Part shown: positions 21,098 to 33,130 of the stretch, piece by piece | Layout of the letters: every line of letters starts with the position of its first letter | Numbering within the stretch: the first letter of the stretch is position 1 | Position numbers and translations under genes: made by a program | Assembly: GCA_903813345.2 (NCBI GenBank) | Contig: CAIIXF020000005.1 | Location: 22,881,375 to 22,945,374, forward strand | Origin: Owenia fusiformis | Taxonomy: Eukaryota; Annelida; Polychaeta; Sabellida; Oweniidae | Direction: 5' to 3' | DNA: 64,000 nt | Notes under the pieces: generated by a model | What the model was told of the DNA's origin: nothing | What the model saw: the letters and a program-made list of their open reading frames with translations, nothing else | Database searches by the model: none

Positions 21098-22439
21098 AAA
21101 ATGGTCATAGAAAAATGCATTCCAAAATTGTAGTTCGCATAGAAACCAAAGATACAATAATATTTTAAACATTATAAATGCTTCCTATCAACCTGGTGAT
21201 AGACAATCAATACTGGTTTATTTGTGAAGTTCGGCATACTAGTATAGAAGATTTTTCTCAAAAAGTTATTGCCACCCGAATGATGTCAGGATGATGAAAC
21301 TTAGGTTGCAAAATATTTTAAATATGCTAAAACATTAAAGTGGCGTATTAGATAAGACATTGCAACATTGAAATAGTGTGTTTGTTCAATTTTAGCGTTG
21401 GTGTTAAAAAAATAATGTGTTTTGCACTGTACATGTATACAGTATCGACTTTTATTTAAGAAATGGATAATGAATATTTGAGAGAAAAAAGCTTTTTTTC
21501 AAAAATCTCTAAAATAATATAGTCATAAAAAGTAAATGAATAATTAAAACGTACTCATTTTCAAACTTTATTATTATTATATCTCTTTAATTTTCCCATT
21601 TAGCATGGAGTACAAAAATATTAAACATTTAACACAACAATGAGAATTAACAAAAGCACAAAAACACATCTAAAAATATAAGGCAATAACAAAATTACAA
21701 AAAACGAAAATTCACATCTAAAATGTCAATAACAAGTAAGGTGAATATATCTATTTAAAAAATCGCAAAAAGTGGTGGGAAACACATTTCTAAAAAATAT
21801 TTGCATCGCTCTAAAATAGAGTGGTAAGATCAATATTTAAAAGATCCACAAAAATAAACAAGAAAGGTAACTTAGAATTGCCAAGACTTTTGAATTGTCT
21901 CTAAAACATAAGGCACGCAGAAGGGGTTTCCTCGAAAGTAGTACTTCTAGGTTCAAGACATCGCTTACACAGCTTAAACCCGTTTGCAATTAGTTCTACC
22001 TCGTTTAAACTGTTTAAGAACGTATTTAAGACTGCTTATGTATGAACGACTTACCAAAAATATAACTATCACACCAAATAAGTTGCCACTGCGTTCTTCA
22101 AAACAGGTTTTAAACTGTGTGCGAACGGAATGAATGTAGCTACAACGTTCTACGGTCTGTTTACGAACTTCGGGACTTTCCCTGACGGGGAATGTGATTA
22201 TTTAGAATTTTGAATCGATTCAAAATTCGATGGCGACCATACCGTTCTGTAATCAGGTCATGATGACCTTCTAGACTAAGGGACGCGTTACACGACGTTG
22301 CACACCGACGTGGTGCGACCTGAACGAACTGCGAATGAACGTATTGAAGACTGTTTATGAACGAAGTAGCTAATCATTTTAGACATATATCCCGACCACA
22401 GCCAGATTTAGTATGGCTGGCCGTCTGGACCAATGTATC
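21098..22439. other. no gene seen
   Basis: AT-rich with stops in all frames up to about 21880, then CpG-richer sequence. Words such as atgaacg.acttac and gaacgtatt.aagactg..tatgaacga recur at about 22020-22050 and 22335-22370, suggesting a degraded repeat. Confidence 0.45.
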
Positions 22440-22640
22440 GTCATACTTTTAACACCGTAAAATCTACTTTTAACGCAGTAATAAATACTTTTAACACCGT
22501 CAAAAACGATTTTATACGCCGTCAAAAACGATTTCATACGCCGTTAAAAATTACTTTTAACGCCGTCAAAAACGATTTTATACGCCGCGTTAAAAATAAC
22601 TTTTAACGCCGTCAAAAATTCATTTTGAACGGCATCAAAA
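22440..22640. repeat. minisatellite of 18-20-bp units (ttttaacgccgtcaaaaa)
   Basis: Alternating units cttttaacgccgtcaaaaac and gattttatacgccgtcaaaa, about ten copies. It merges into the 131-bp duplication that follows. Confidence 0.8.
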
Positions 22641-22920
22641 ACGATTTTGAACGCGTCAAGAATTGTATTGTGACACGTAAATTACGTCTTAGCTGGCAGC
22701 CAATTAAAACTAGCGTTACAATCGTCCTTACTGTTGACCACGCGTAAAAAAGCATTTAGAACGGCGTAAAAATGATTTTGAACGCGTCAAAAATTGTAAT
22801 GTGACACGTAAATTACGTCTTAGCTGGCAGCCAATTAAAACCAGAGTTACAATCGTCCTTACTTTTGACCACGCGTAAAAAGCATTTTGAACGGCGTAAA
22901 AATGATTTTGAACGGGCGTT
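22628..22920. repeat. 131-bp tandem duplication, 2.2 copies
   Basis: Two copies at about 22628-22759 and 22760-22889, with a third beginning at 22890. They contain gtgacacgtaaattacgtc and ttagctggcagccaatt. A 67-bp piece (22656-22722) also occurs on the far side of the 1,328-bp array at 27548-27614. Confidence 0.85.
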
Positions 22921-23000
22921 ACAATACCCGGGAATTTATCGGTTCGTCCAGTACTTGTTTGTGATAGCGCCCTCTGTAGGTCACTGTGCTTATAGCCTAT

Positions 23001-26000
23001 GGCCCAAATGCCCTAATACGTCACTTCCGCTGAATAGAAAAAAGTAGTATTCAAAAATAAATGTAGTCCCAACACAATTGTGATCATGACGAGTCAGTAA
23101 GCTAGTATGTAGGCACAGTTGTCATCTTTTTGCAATGACAACATGCCATTTCTTCTGAAAATGCGTTTATTTGGGTTATCTGAAGGAAAATTTCGAGTCA
23201 AGTGGCGCATTAATTTTGCCTTGATTTTTGTGAATTTCAATTTGTGTCGGCAGAGAGAGGGGGTAGTGTCACAATTGACCAATTATTTCAAAAAGTAGAT
23301 GATTGGCCCCTATTGAGTTTTTTGTCAAGATGTAGCTTAGACATAGCTTTAGAACCTCAGATAGGCCAGTGAGGCCACATAAATCCATAACTCGAGATAA
23401 AAAGTCAGGCGTTTGCCCTTTTGCCCATTGACTAGTATGGTGACGTGAATTAGGGCAGTTTGGCCTATTAGTCACATGTGAGAGTGACCAAAATTTTTTA
23501 AAACTACTCAGAATCGCCCAGAATTGAAGTTTATTAGTACGAAACATATTCTGGACGTAGGCAAAAAGGGGAATTTTCATGAACAAATTTAAAGTTTTTG
23601 CTGAATCAGCAGTTTTCGCTTTTTACCCCAAAAACCACTGATTTTGACGATATTTGGCCATAATTTCGTCCTTAATGACCCCAAGATGTCATATGTTGTC
23701 GTAAATAGGGAAGCCAATGAGTTGCTGTTCATAATAAAGATTGAATTTTCCATCTTTTGGTTTCTAGTAAAAAATGAAGGTACATATCAGGGGTACAGTC
23801 AGAGATTGGTCAGTTAAGTGTCAATTTTTGATGTATTTGTCCACTCTGAATGACCAAATTCGAGCTAAAACTATCTCAAAAGTCCCAATTCTCTAGGCCA
23901 GAGTCAAATCTGATCAAATTTGCCATCATTTTTCAAATCAGGAGGTTGTTGAATGAAATAAAATATCAAAAAAATGATAATTTTAGTAAAATTTTGCCTA
24001 AGTTGGCCAAATTTGCCCAATTTTCTGGTTCATGGTTCAGTGATTTTGGCTAAAAATCCCAATATGCAATGAAATACTCAATTTCTTGACACGACATTGT
24101 AAAATGTCACCATCAGGCAGTAGATTTCATGATGTAAATGAAAAACTAGTCAAATTTAAAGGAAAACCATTGGGTTCTTGGAAAAATGACCCCAGGGGTA
24201 ATAAAATAGCCATATTTTTCATAATTGCTGTCAGAATATTCTTAAACTGCACAAAACAACTTGAAAAACTCTAGTAAATTGGAAAAACGCAATTTCAAGC
24301 CAGAAATCATCCAACCATGTTGCTATTAGGCCCAAATGCCCTAATACGTCACTTCCGCTGAATAGAAAAAAGTAGTATTCAAAAATAAATGTAGTCCCAA
24401 CACAATTGTGATCATGACGAGTCAGTAAGCTAGTATGTAGGCACAGTTGTCATCTTTTTGCAATGACAACATGCCATTTCTTCTGAAAATGCGTTTATTT
24501 GGGTTATCTGAAGGAAAATTTCGAGTCAAGTGGCGCATTAATTTTGCCTTGATTTTTGTGAATTTCAATTTGTGTCGGCAGAGAGAGGGGGTAGTGTCAC
24601 AATTGACCAATTATTTCAAAAAGTAGATGATTGGCCCCTATTGAGTTTTTTGTCAAGATGTAGCTTAGACATAGCTTTAGAACCTCAGATAGGCCAGTGA
24701 GGCCACATAAATCCATAACTCGAGATAAAAAGTCAGGCGTTTGCCCTTTTGCCCATTGACTAGTATGGTGACGTGAATTAGGGCAGTTTGGCCTATTAGT
24801 CACATGTGAGAGTGACCAAAATTTTTTAAAACTACTCAGAATCGCCCAGAATTGAAGTTTATTAGTACGAAACATATTCTGGACGTAGGCAAAAAGGGGA
24901 ATTTTCATGAACAAATTTAAAGTTTTTGCTGAATCAGCAGTTTTCGCTTTTTACCCCAAAAACCACTGATTTTGACGATATTTGGCCATAATTTCGTCCT
25001 TAATGACCCCAAGATGTCATATGTTGTCGTAAATAGGGAAGCCAATGAGTTGCTGTTCATAATAAAGATTGAATTTTCCATCTTTTGGTTTCTAGTAAAA
25101 AATGAAGGTACATATCAGGGGTACAGTCAGAGATTGGTCAGTTAAGTGTCAATTTTTGATGTATTTGTCCACTCTGAATGACCAAATTCGAGCTAAAACT
25201 ATCTCAAAAGTCCCAATTCTCTAGGCCAGAGTCAAATCTGATCAAATTTGCCATCATTTTTCAAATCAGGAGGTTGTTGAATGAAATAAAATATCAAAAA
25301 AATGATAATTTTAGTAAAATTTTGCCTAAGTTGGCCAAATTTGCCCAATTTTCTGGTTCATGGTTCAGTGATTTTGGCTAAAAATCCCAATATGCAATGA
25401 AATACTCAATTTCTTGACACGACATTGTAAAATGTCACCATCAGGCAGTAGATTTCATGATGTAAATGAAAAACTAGTCAAATTTAAAGGAAAACCATTG
25501 GGTTCTTGGAAAAATGACCCCAGGGGTAATAAAATAGCCATATTTTTCATAATTGCTGTCAGAATATTCTTAAACTGCACAAAACAACTTGAAAAACTCT
25601 AGTAAATTGGAAAAACGCAATTTCAAGCCAGAAATCATCCAACCATGTTGCTATTAGGCCCAAATGCCCTAATACGTCACTTCCGCTGAATAGAAAAAAG
25701 TAGTATTCAAAAATAAATGTAGTCCCAACACAATTGTGATCATGACGAGTCAGTAAGCTAGTATGTAGGCACAGTTGTCATCTTTTTGCAATGACAACAT
25801 GCCATTTCTTCTGAAAATGCGTTTATTTGGGTTATCTGAAGGAAAATTTCGAGTCAAGTGGCGCATTAATTTTGCCTTGATTTTTGTGAATTTCAATTTG
25901 TGTCGGCAGAGAGAGGGGGTAGTGTCACAATTGACCAATTATTTCAAAAAGTAGATGATTGGCCCCTATTGAGTTTTTTGTCAAGATGTAGCTTAGACAT

Positions 26001-27452
26001 AGCTTTAGAACCTCAGATAGGCCAGTGAGGCCACATAAATCCATAACTCGAGATAAAAAGTCAGGCGTTTGCCCTTTTGCCCATTGACTAGTATGGTGAC
26101 GTGAATTAGGGCAGTTTGGCCTATTAGTCACATGTGAGAGTGACCAAAATTTTTTAAAACTACTCAGAATCGCCCAGAATTGAAGTTTATTAGTACGAAA
26201 CATATTCTGGACGTAGGCAAAAAGGGGAATTTTCATGAACAAATTTAAAGTTTTTGCTGAATCAGCAGTTTTCGCTTTTTACCCCAAAAACCACTGATTT
26301 TGACGATATTTGGCCATAATTTCGTCCTTAATGACCCCAAGATGTCATATGTTGTCGTAAATAGGGAAGCCAATGAGTTGCTGTTCATAATAAAGATTGA
26401 ATTTTCCATCTTTTGGTTTCTAGTAAAAAATGAAGGTACATATCAGGGGTACAGTCAGAGATTGGTCAGTTAAGTGTCAATTTTTGATGTATTTGTCCAC
26501 TCTGAATGACCAAATTCGAGCTAAAACTATCTCAAAAGTCCCAATTCTCTAGGCCAGAGTCAAATCTGATCAAATTTGCCATCATTTTTCAAATCAGGAG
26601 GTTGTTGAATGAAATAAAATATCAAAAAAATGATAATTTTAGTAAAATTTTGCCTAAGTTGGCCAAATTTGCCCAATTTTCTGGTTCATGGTTCAGTGAT
26701 TTTGGCTAAAAATCCCAATATGCAATGAAATACTCAATTTCTTGACACGACATTGTAAAATGTCACCATCAGGCAGTAGATTTCATGATGTAAATGAAAA
26801 ACTAGTCAAATTTAAAGGAAAACCATTGGGTTCTTGGAAAAATGACCCCAGGGGTAATAAAATAGCCATATTTTTCATAATTGCTGTCAGAATATTCTTA
26901 AACTGCACAAAACAACTTGAAAAACTCTAGTAAATTGGAAAAACGCAATTTCAAGCCAGAAATCATCCAACCATGTTGCTATTAGGCCCAAATGCCCTAA
27001 TACGTCACTTCCGCTGAATAGAAAAAAGTAGTATTCAAAAATAAATGTAGTCCCAACACAATTGTGATCATGACGAGTCAGTAAGCTAGTATGTAGGCAC
27101 AGTTGTCATCTTTTTGCAATGACAACATGCCATTTCTTCTGAAAATGCGTTTATTTGGGTTATCTGAAGGAAAATTTCGAGTCAAGTGGCGCATTAATTT
27201 TGCCTTGATTTTTGTGAATTTCAATTTGTGTCGGCAGAGAGAGGGGGTAGTGTCACAATTGACCAATTATTTCAAAAAGTAGATGATTGGCCCCTATTGA
27301 GTTTTTTGTCAAGATGTAGCTTAGACATAGCTTTAGAACCTCAGATAGGCCAGTGAGGCCACATAAATCCATAACTCGAGATAAAAAGTCAGGCGTTTGC
27401 CCTTTTGCCCATTGACTAGTATGGTGACGTGAATTAGGGCAGTTTGGCCTAT
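23001..27452. repeat. tandem array of a 1,328-bp unit, 3.35 copies
   Basis: Copies start at 23001, 24329, 25657 and 26985 (ggcccaaatgccctaatacg). The fourth stops after 468 bp at 27452. All open frames recur at exactly 1,328-bp spacing with identical translations (a 105-codon and a 62-codon minus frame, a 67-codon and a 62-codon plus frame), so I see no difference between copies. None of the frames has a recognisable domain. This is either a very recent amplification, a homogenised satellite, or an assembly duplication. Confidence 0.95.
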
Positions 27453-27547
27453 ATTGGATAATCACATTTATGCGTGCGCGCGCAGCTCATCCAATGAACG
27501 AAACGCCACTTCCCGCTGAAATCACCGGGTATTGATCTTTCCCTTGG

Positions 27548-27614
27548 TCAAGAATTGTAATGTGACACGTAAATTACGTCTTAGCTGGCAGCCAATTAAA
27601 ACCAGCGTTACAAT
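27548..27614. repeat. third copy of the array-flanking repeat
   Basis: 67 bp nearly identical to 22656-22722 and to the copy near 22787-22853 (tcaagaattgtaatgtgaca to gcgttacaat). So both flanks of the 1,328-bp array share this sequence in direct orientation. Confidence 0.85.
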
Positions 27615-28399
27615 CTGTGTATCCATTGAATAAACGAACGTGTATGTTCGACTTACCGACTGATTGAAATAAATCCAAAACCCTATTTTTCTGATAATAT
27701 ATGTCACATTCATCATTTATATTGGCATTTTTATTTGCGAGACGCATTTGGTTGTATGGAAGACATAAAAACTGTCCCGGATTTGATATACATCGAGTTT
27801 TCATTGGGTAAAATGAAAAATGGCTGATAGTGAAATAACTGAAAATGGGGCAACGGTAAACAACGTACTTGGTGCCATCCAGCTGGCTGTTTGAAAAGAT
27901 TTTTCCCGTTTATGCTATATCTGGAAAGTGCGGATGTTCAATATAGTTCAATCAAGTTGAATTAGTAATACTGTGATTGTTCAGTTTCAGTTTTAAATGA
28001 ATCTGATCCCCCTGTCCCTTAGTGTTATGAAAAATATGTTGTCTACTTTTTTTTATTATTTTATCAAAAACGTGAATATATATTAAATCTTCAATCGACG
28101 TTAATTATGTAACTTAGGGAAACAAATTCTCATAAAAATAATCGACACCCTTAGGCGACAGGGGAAAAGATGACCAAAGGAAATGTGAAAAAACCGACAT
28201 TTTCCAACCGATCATTGTTGGTTGGTAGATTTACTGCGAAAAAACTCGAGCACTGCTCGAAAATCTTTGAACGTAATTAGAAAGGTAAATGTATTCCAAA
28301 TCGAATTATCTCCACGAAATTAAACATGAAATCCCTTAAGTATTCCTCAGATTAATTTTTACGTTTTGAACGTAAAGCAGATACAAATAAGGACAAGGC
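27615..28399. other. no gene seen
   Basis: AT-rich sequence between the array flank and the Penelope-like relic. Short overlapping minus frames (27522-27804) lie across the flank repeat and are not called. Confidence 0.45.
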
Positions 28400-28914
28400 A
28401 GAAATATCAAAGGGAGTAACATCATGTATACCTTATGTGAAAAATGTATCAGAGCAAATCACAAGAATAATGAAGCAAAAAGATATCAAAGTAGCTTTTA
28501 AACCTATGCAAACACTTTAAAATGTTCTCGTTCACCCTAAAGATAAGGCCAAACAGGATCGCAAAGCAAACTTGGTATATCAAGTTCCATGCAACAATTG
28601 TAATAAAAGTTACATTGCAGAAACAAGTAGACCGCTTGGCACTCGCATCAAGGAACACAAAACAGAAGCAGATAAGAAAAAGAGTCACCACACTAGAATA
28701 AAAAATATTATTTTAATAAATCAGCGATTATAGATCATATTCTCCAAGAAAACCACGACATTGATTGGAACAATTAGAAAAATACTATTCTAGTAGTTAT
28801 AGCACAGAAAGGAACAGAAACAATAGGTTGATAAGAGAAGCCATTCACATTAGAAAACATAAAAACTTCAATGGAGACATGGGCAACTTCAATCTAGATC
28901 GCCATAGCAATTAA
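28400..28914 (+). pseudogene. Penelope-like element relic, GIY-YIG endonuclease end
   Basis: Plus-strand frames read GVTSCIPYVKNVSEQITRIM, then KDIKVAFKPMQTL, an in-frame stop, HPKDKAKQDRKANLVYQVPC, NNCNKSYIAETSRPLGTRIK and EHKTEADKK. This is the IPYV...L..PKD...VY.IPC..C...YIGET.R.L..R..EH order of Penelope-like elements, where the GIY-YIG nuclease follows the reverse transcriptase. The usual YIG is YIA here. Further stops and frame shifts follow, then IREAIHIRKHKNFNGDMG and a stop at 28912-28914. The reverse transcriptase is absent. Confidence 0.82.
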
Positions 28915-28943
28915 TATTTTTGACGTTGTTAAGGTTTAATGAT

Positions 28944-29144
28944 GTAGATTTACTAGTCTTGCTTAAAAGACCCTGTACACCCCCCCCCCCTTATCCTTCT
29001 CTCTATTCTCTGTATATTGTTAGTTAAAGAGAGGAGTGAAGGTGACGGGGTGGGGGGTGGATACAGTCTTTGAGCAAGACTAGAGAGAAGGATGAAGGGG
29101 GGGGGGGGAGTACAGGGTCTCTTAAGCAAGACTAGTAAATCTAC
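28944..29144. repeat. inverted repeat with poly-C/poly-G arms
   Basis: Arms 28944-29004 and 29082-29144 pair almost perfectly (gtagatttactagtcttgct against agcaagactagtaaatctac, poly-C against poly-G). The loop contains gtgaaggtgacggggtgggg, and that loop sequence is repeated directly at about 29168-29232. Confidence 0.85.
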
Positions 29145-29268
29145 TATTACATGTATATTGCCAGGTAAAGAGAGTGAAGGTGACGGGGGGGGGGGGGGTG
29201 GATACAATCTTTGAGCAAGACTATAGATTTACCTGTATTCATTTCAACTGTTTTCAATTTAAATAAAG

Positions 29269-29300
29269 TGATCATGGATGCAGTTTGCATTCGAAACGTC
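29269..29300 (+). ncRNA. degenerate hammerhead-ribozyme-like motif
   Basis: TGATCAT is followed by a 7-bp stem GGATGCA-GTT-TGCATTC (29276-29292, one G-T pair), then GAAAC-GTC (29293-29300). The order core-stem II-GAAA matches hammerhead ribozymes, which are known from the terminal repeats of Penelope-like elements, and the motif lies about 350 bp downstream of such a relic. The first core block is TGATCA, not CTGATGA, so it is likely inactive. Confidence 0.45.
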
Positions 29301-32229
29301 TTAAACAAAAAATTGTCATAAAGTCTGACACTTAACACCAATAAATGGGTCATTCACACCTTTTCAAAGCCTTAATTCAGCATGTTGCCGCGTATGTGTA
29401 AAACTTTCCATTACTTATACATTTAGAGTGGATATTCATCAATTCTGAAATTTCCTGAAGACTTTCAACCATCAATTCGTCTTTCGTTCATAAATCCTAT
29501 TTTCGTTCAACATTACACTTGGGGCTTTTTCAATGTCTTTTAATGGATATATAATAATTATGTTCCTTATTCTCTACAGTAACTACCATTTTCAGAATAT
29601 AAGGGAGGGAGTGTCTTTAGTGTTTCCCCTTGTATTTATCACTTTTTAGACCTTCAATAAAATTAAAAAAACTATGTTCCTATACAAAATTGTATTATTT
29701 ATTTTTATAATATTACAAGTCACATGTATGTACTTTGGTAATAATTTAATTACAAATTTTAGAAAACATAACAAATACATTAATTTCATAAAAGCAAATG
29801 TGAAATCTCATTTTTATTGATCAAGTATCCAATCATAGACTTTATAATATTAAAGAATGCTGAATTATAATTCACTGGCCACATTACAATCTGGGCTATT
29901 AGCAATACACAGCATCCATTTTAATGATCTTTGACCAGTTTTCAAAGTATTCTACAGTTCTGTGGCAAAATTAGGAAAAATATCATAAGACAATTATATT
30001 AAGTTCGTCATGGACATATAATTTACATATAACGAAGAAATCACATTTGGACACCTTATACTGAATTCATTGACATATAAGTAAATGTTCAGTGTACATG
30101 CATCACTTCCATTAAGCTGATAATGTTAATTGGGGCTTTAACTCTCAAATAATCAAATCAATACTTAACATAAGATATGAGGTCATATCTTGATCTTACA
30201 TACTCACATTTACTCCTAAAAATTAAATAACATTATTAATACTCAAGCTCTGGCTCAAGCTCTCAACTTATCATTTCAAGTATTATCAGCTTAACAGTAA
30301 TGACATATATATCTTAATGTTATCCCCTATTTACATATTTTACATTAAGACATTTGGTCCTTACAGTTTCATGCTTATCTCTCTCCATAGAGTCTGATAC
30401 ACATCCCCATGTTATCCCACAAAGTAGATGCATTGCATTCATTTTTACATTAGCCATGTTTTCTTGGGGCAATGCACAAGACTGTTCTAGCATTTCAATA
30501 CAATTTAGAATATACAACTATTTTCATATTCTGCAATTCCTCCCTTTTCAACTATTTGATATGATGCTATTTTCAATAGATTTCACAATGTTATTAAAGT
30601 TGTATACTTCAGAATATCAAAGTTTTAAGGCGTTCCTCATTCATATCATATGACATTAAAATGTTTTCATAACATGACATTGCAAAATGTATTGAAAAAT
30701 CTGTTCACTTTTCAGGGTTTCCTTTTCAAATTGAAATACTTTTTTTTATTGAAGAGATGGAAAAACTCCTGATAACCTGATATGGATAAATGCCTATTGT
30801 CCAGTTGTCATACTACAATATAATAAAACATTGTCATACTTAATATCACACAAACACATATACCCCTCTAAAGTTATATTTACAGATTATACTTTTATAC
30901 ATTAAATTCCGTAGAAAGTATTGATTCTTTACTCAGCAATTTTCCATTCAAGTATGATGCTCATGCTGATTCCAAGTTCTCTATAAAATATGTATAAACT
31001 GCAAATTGGTCAAGCATTTCTATACTATTGTTCAATATGGACTTTATATTCGTATTTCACTCACTTGTCTGCCACTTATATTCAATTTATGTCCACTGCA
31101 TCTTGTTTTTCATATATGAATGCTATCAAATTCTGCTTCAGGGGAAAATTGTCATGATTTCTTACCAAATAGGCTAAATAACAAACTTCTGGCATTTTAC
31201 AAGTTGTGAAAATTGAGATTCATTTCAGGGAAAATTGGTAATATAGTACTTAATATATATATATTTTATTTAAAACCCCTTCCATGCATAATCAGTGGTC
31301 ACGCACATCACCTCTTTATACTTATCACCACATATAAACTGCCCTCATACAAACAAGTCACAGTTTTAAATATATAACATTCAATATTTACAATGGTTTA
31401 GAATGTAATACACAGAATAAATATACAAACAATATGAGAAATTACAATCTCTACCTAATATTCAGTCACGATTCAGTATTCTTATATAAACCCTCATTGT
31501 AACCTTCCATTTCAAAAATGAAATGAAATACCACCACTCTACCACATAATAACCACAAAGTCTTGTAAAATGGGCAAGATTAAGTAAAAGAAGTAAACTA
31601 CAGTAGTTGTAGTCATTTTGACTGGGGTTTGATTTTGAGGAACTACTTTCACATTTAGATTGTTAAAATATGACAAAATTCATTCAGATATTGCTTCATA
31701 TGATGTTCTCTAAAAATGTAATAGTTGAGTATATGAGCTTAACATTTTCTTGTTTTGTTTTTCTACAAGTAAAGATAAAAACATTATGTTATTATCATAT
31801 TTCTTTTTTGCAAGAAGATTTTTGAAGCACCAAAGTCTGACTTTCAATATTTGTTATAATGGAGGAGAGACAATTGATAAGATTTTTACTACCTACATGT
31901 ATTTTGTACATGTATGGTATACATATTTCTGATGTTATCTCCATTACAATATCTATTGGAACTATTTACTTAACATTGCTTATGAAAAATATACACCTAT
32001 TCAAAGTTGTATTAAAACCTGGATAAACTTCAACTTTATTTATTGTGATGAAATCATTTCTACATTTTCTAAAATCAGAAGTAAGGAGTTTTAAACGGTG
32101 AAGGAATATCCAAATATTTAACACGTCTTTCATTGTTGTTGTTGTTGTGTCATCCCTAATCTCCCCCTATGCAACACAGCAGAGCTAAATTTGTCAGTAT
32201 CAAACATACAGATGCAATTAACATCAGCT
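29301..32229. other. no gene seen, downstream of slit
   Basis: Very AT-rich. No exon-like segment or repeat array recognised. The distal part (about 32000-32229) may be slit 3' UTR; AATAAA on the minus strand occurs near 32036-32045. Confidence 0.45.
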
Positions 32230-32455
32230 TCATATGTGTTTACAGTTGCATGATGTATTGTAACACCTGTATGATGTATTGTAACATCTGTATGATGTAT
32301 TGTAGCACCTGTATGATGATGATGTATAAAGTACTGTAACATCTACTTGATGTATTGTGACACCTTTATGATGTATTACAACATCTGTATGATGCAATGT
32401 AACACCTGATTGATGTGTTGTAACACCTGTATGATGCATTGTAACATCTGCTTGA
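32230..32455. repeat. 21-bp minisatellite downstream of slit stop
   Basis: Tandem units tgtatgatgtattgtaacacc, about ten copies with substitutions. It lies about 450 bp past the slit stop codon and so possibly within the 3' UTR. Minus-strand frames read HHTGVTI repeats as a by-product of the 21-bp period. Confidence 0.85.
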
Positions 32456-32897
32456 GACATTTTCTTAGAAAAGCCATCCTGATCCTCATTGATCTATCCA
32501 GTGCTGAATTAACTCTTCATGGGATAGGGCAGTCTAGGTTTAACTCTTTATTGGCAAGAGCATTTAAGATTTTAACTTTTCCCAGCACAGTTAAGATTTA
32601 ACTCTTCACAAGCCATTGAAGATTCAACTTTTCATTGACCAGTGAAGACTCGCTATTGACTAGAAGGGCAGATTTAACTCTTCAAAAGCCAGTGCAGATT
32701 TTCATTGAACACTGAATAGTTTACTATTCAAAAGCTGATGGAGACTTCACTCTTATAGAGTTAAGATGTTCTTGATGCTTCTCTGTGGGAGGTAGAACAC
32801 ATTGTTGACAATATATTAAATACACACATATTATGTACACATAGATTCTCTGTTGGTGCTATATACTGTAGATATAATATATATAAAGCCTGTTCAC
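32456..32897. other. slit: probable slit 3' UTR
   Basis: Non-coding sequence directly after the slit stop. Contains loosely repeated gattTAACTCTTCA words (about 32500-32760). No poly(A) signal fixes its end. Confidence 0.4.
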
Positions 32898-33130
32898 TCA
32901 GCCTGTACATGACCTGCAACCACACTTCCGTATTATTGGCATGGAGTGAATATAATTTGTACCATCTCCACAAAATAGTCTCACTTTGCGAGTTTTGATC
33001 TTTTTAGGTTTGCAACAATATTTGCCACATGTGCCTTCACATTTTCGATGTTTCACTTTTGACCTGGATTTGCAACCAGTCTTTGGGTCGATATATATTT
33101 CTCTGTATTCTATACCTCGACAAGTGGGCT
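32898..33130 (-). CDS. slit: slit C-terminal cystine knot (CTCK), last coding exon
   Basis: Final coding exon, about 77 codons plus TGA. It carries ten cysteines with the knot signature ([11 protein letters not shown], then FC, and a terminal CGCRSC). The basic stretch KPKKIKTRK between knot cysteines is typical of Slit and may contribute to heparin binding. The acceptor is CCAG at 33131-33134 with a phase 1 join to the EGF7 exon. Downstream (lower coordinates) is AT-rich sequence with a 21-bp minisatellite, probably in or just past the 3' UTR. Confidence 0.95.

Noticed and set aside
23094-26930. 105-, 67- and 62-codon frames repeated in each 1,328-bp unit
   Set aside because: No recognisable domain, frames on both strands overlap, and their recurrence reflects only the tandem copies.
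32130-32460. HHTGVTI repeat peptides
   Set aside because: Product of the 21-bp minisatellite downstream of slit.
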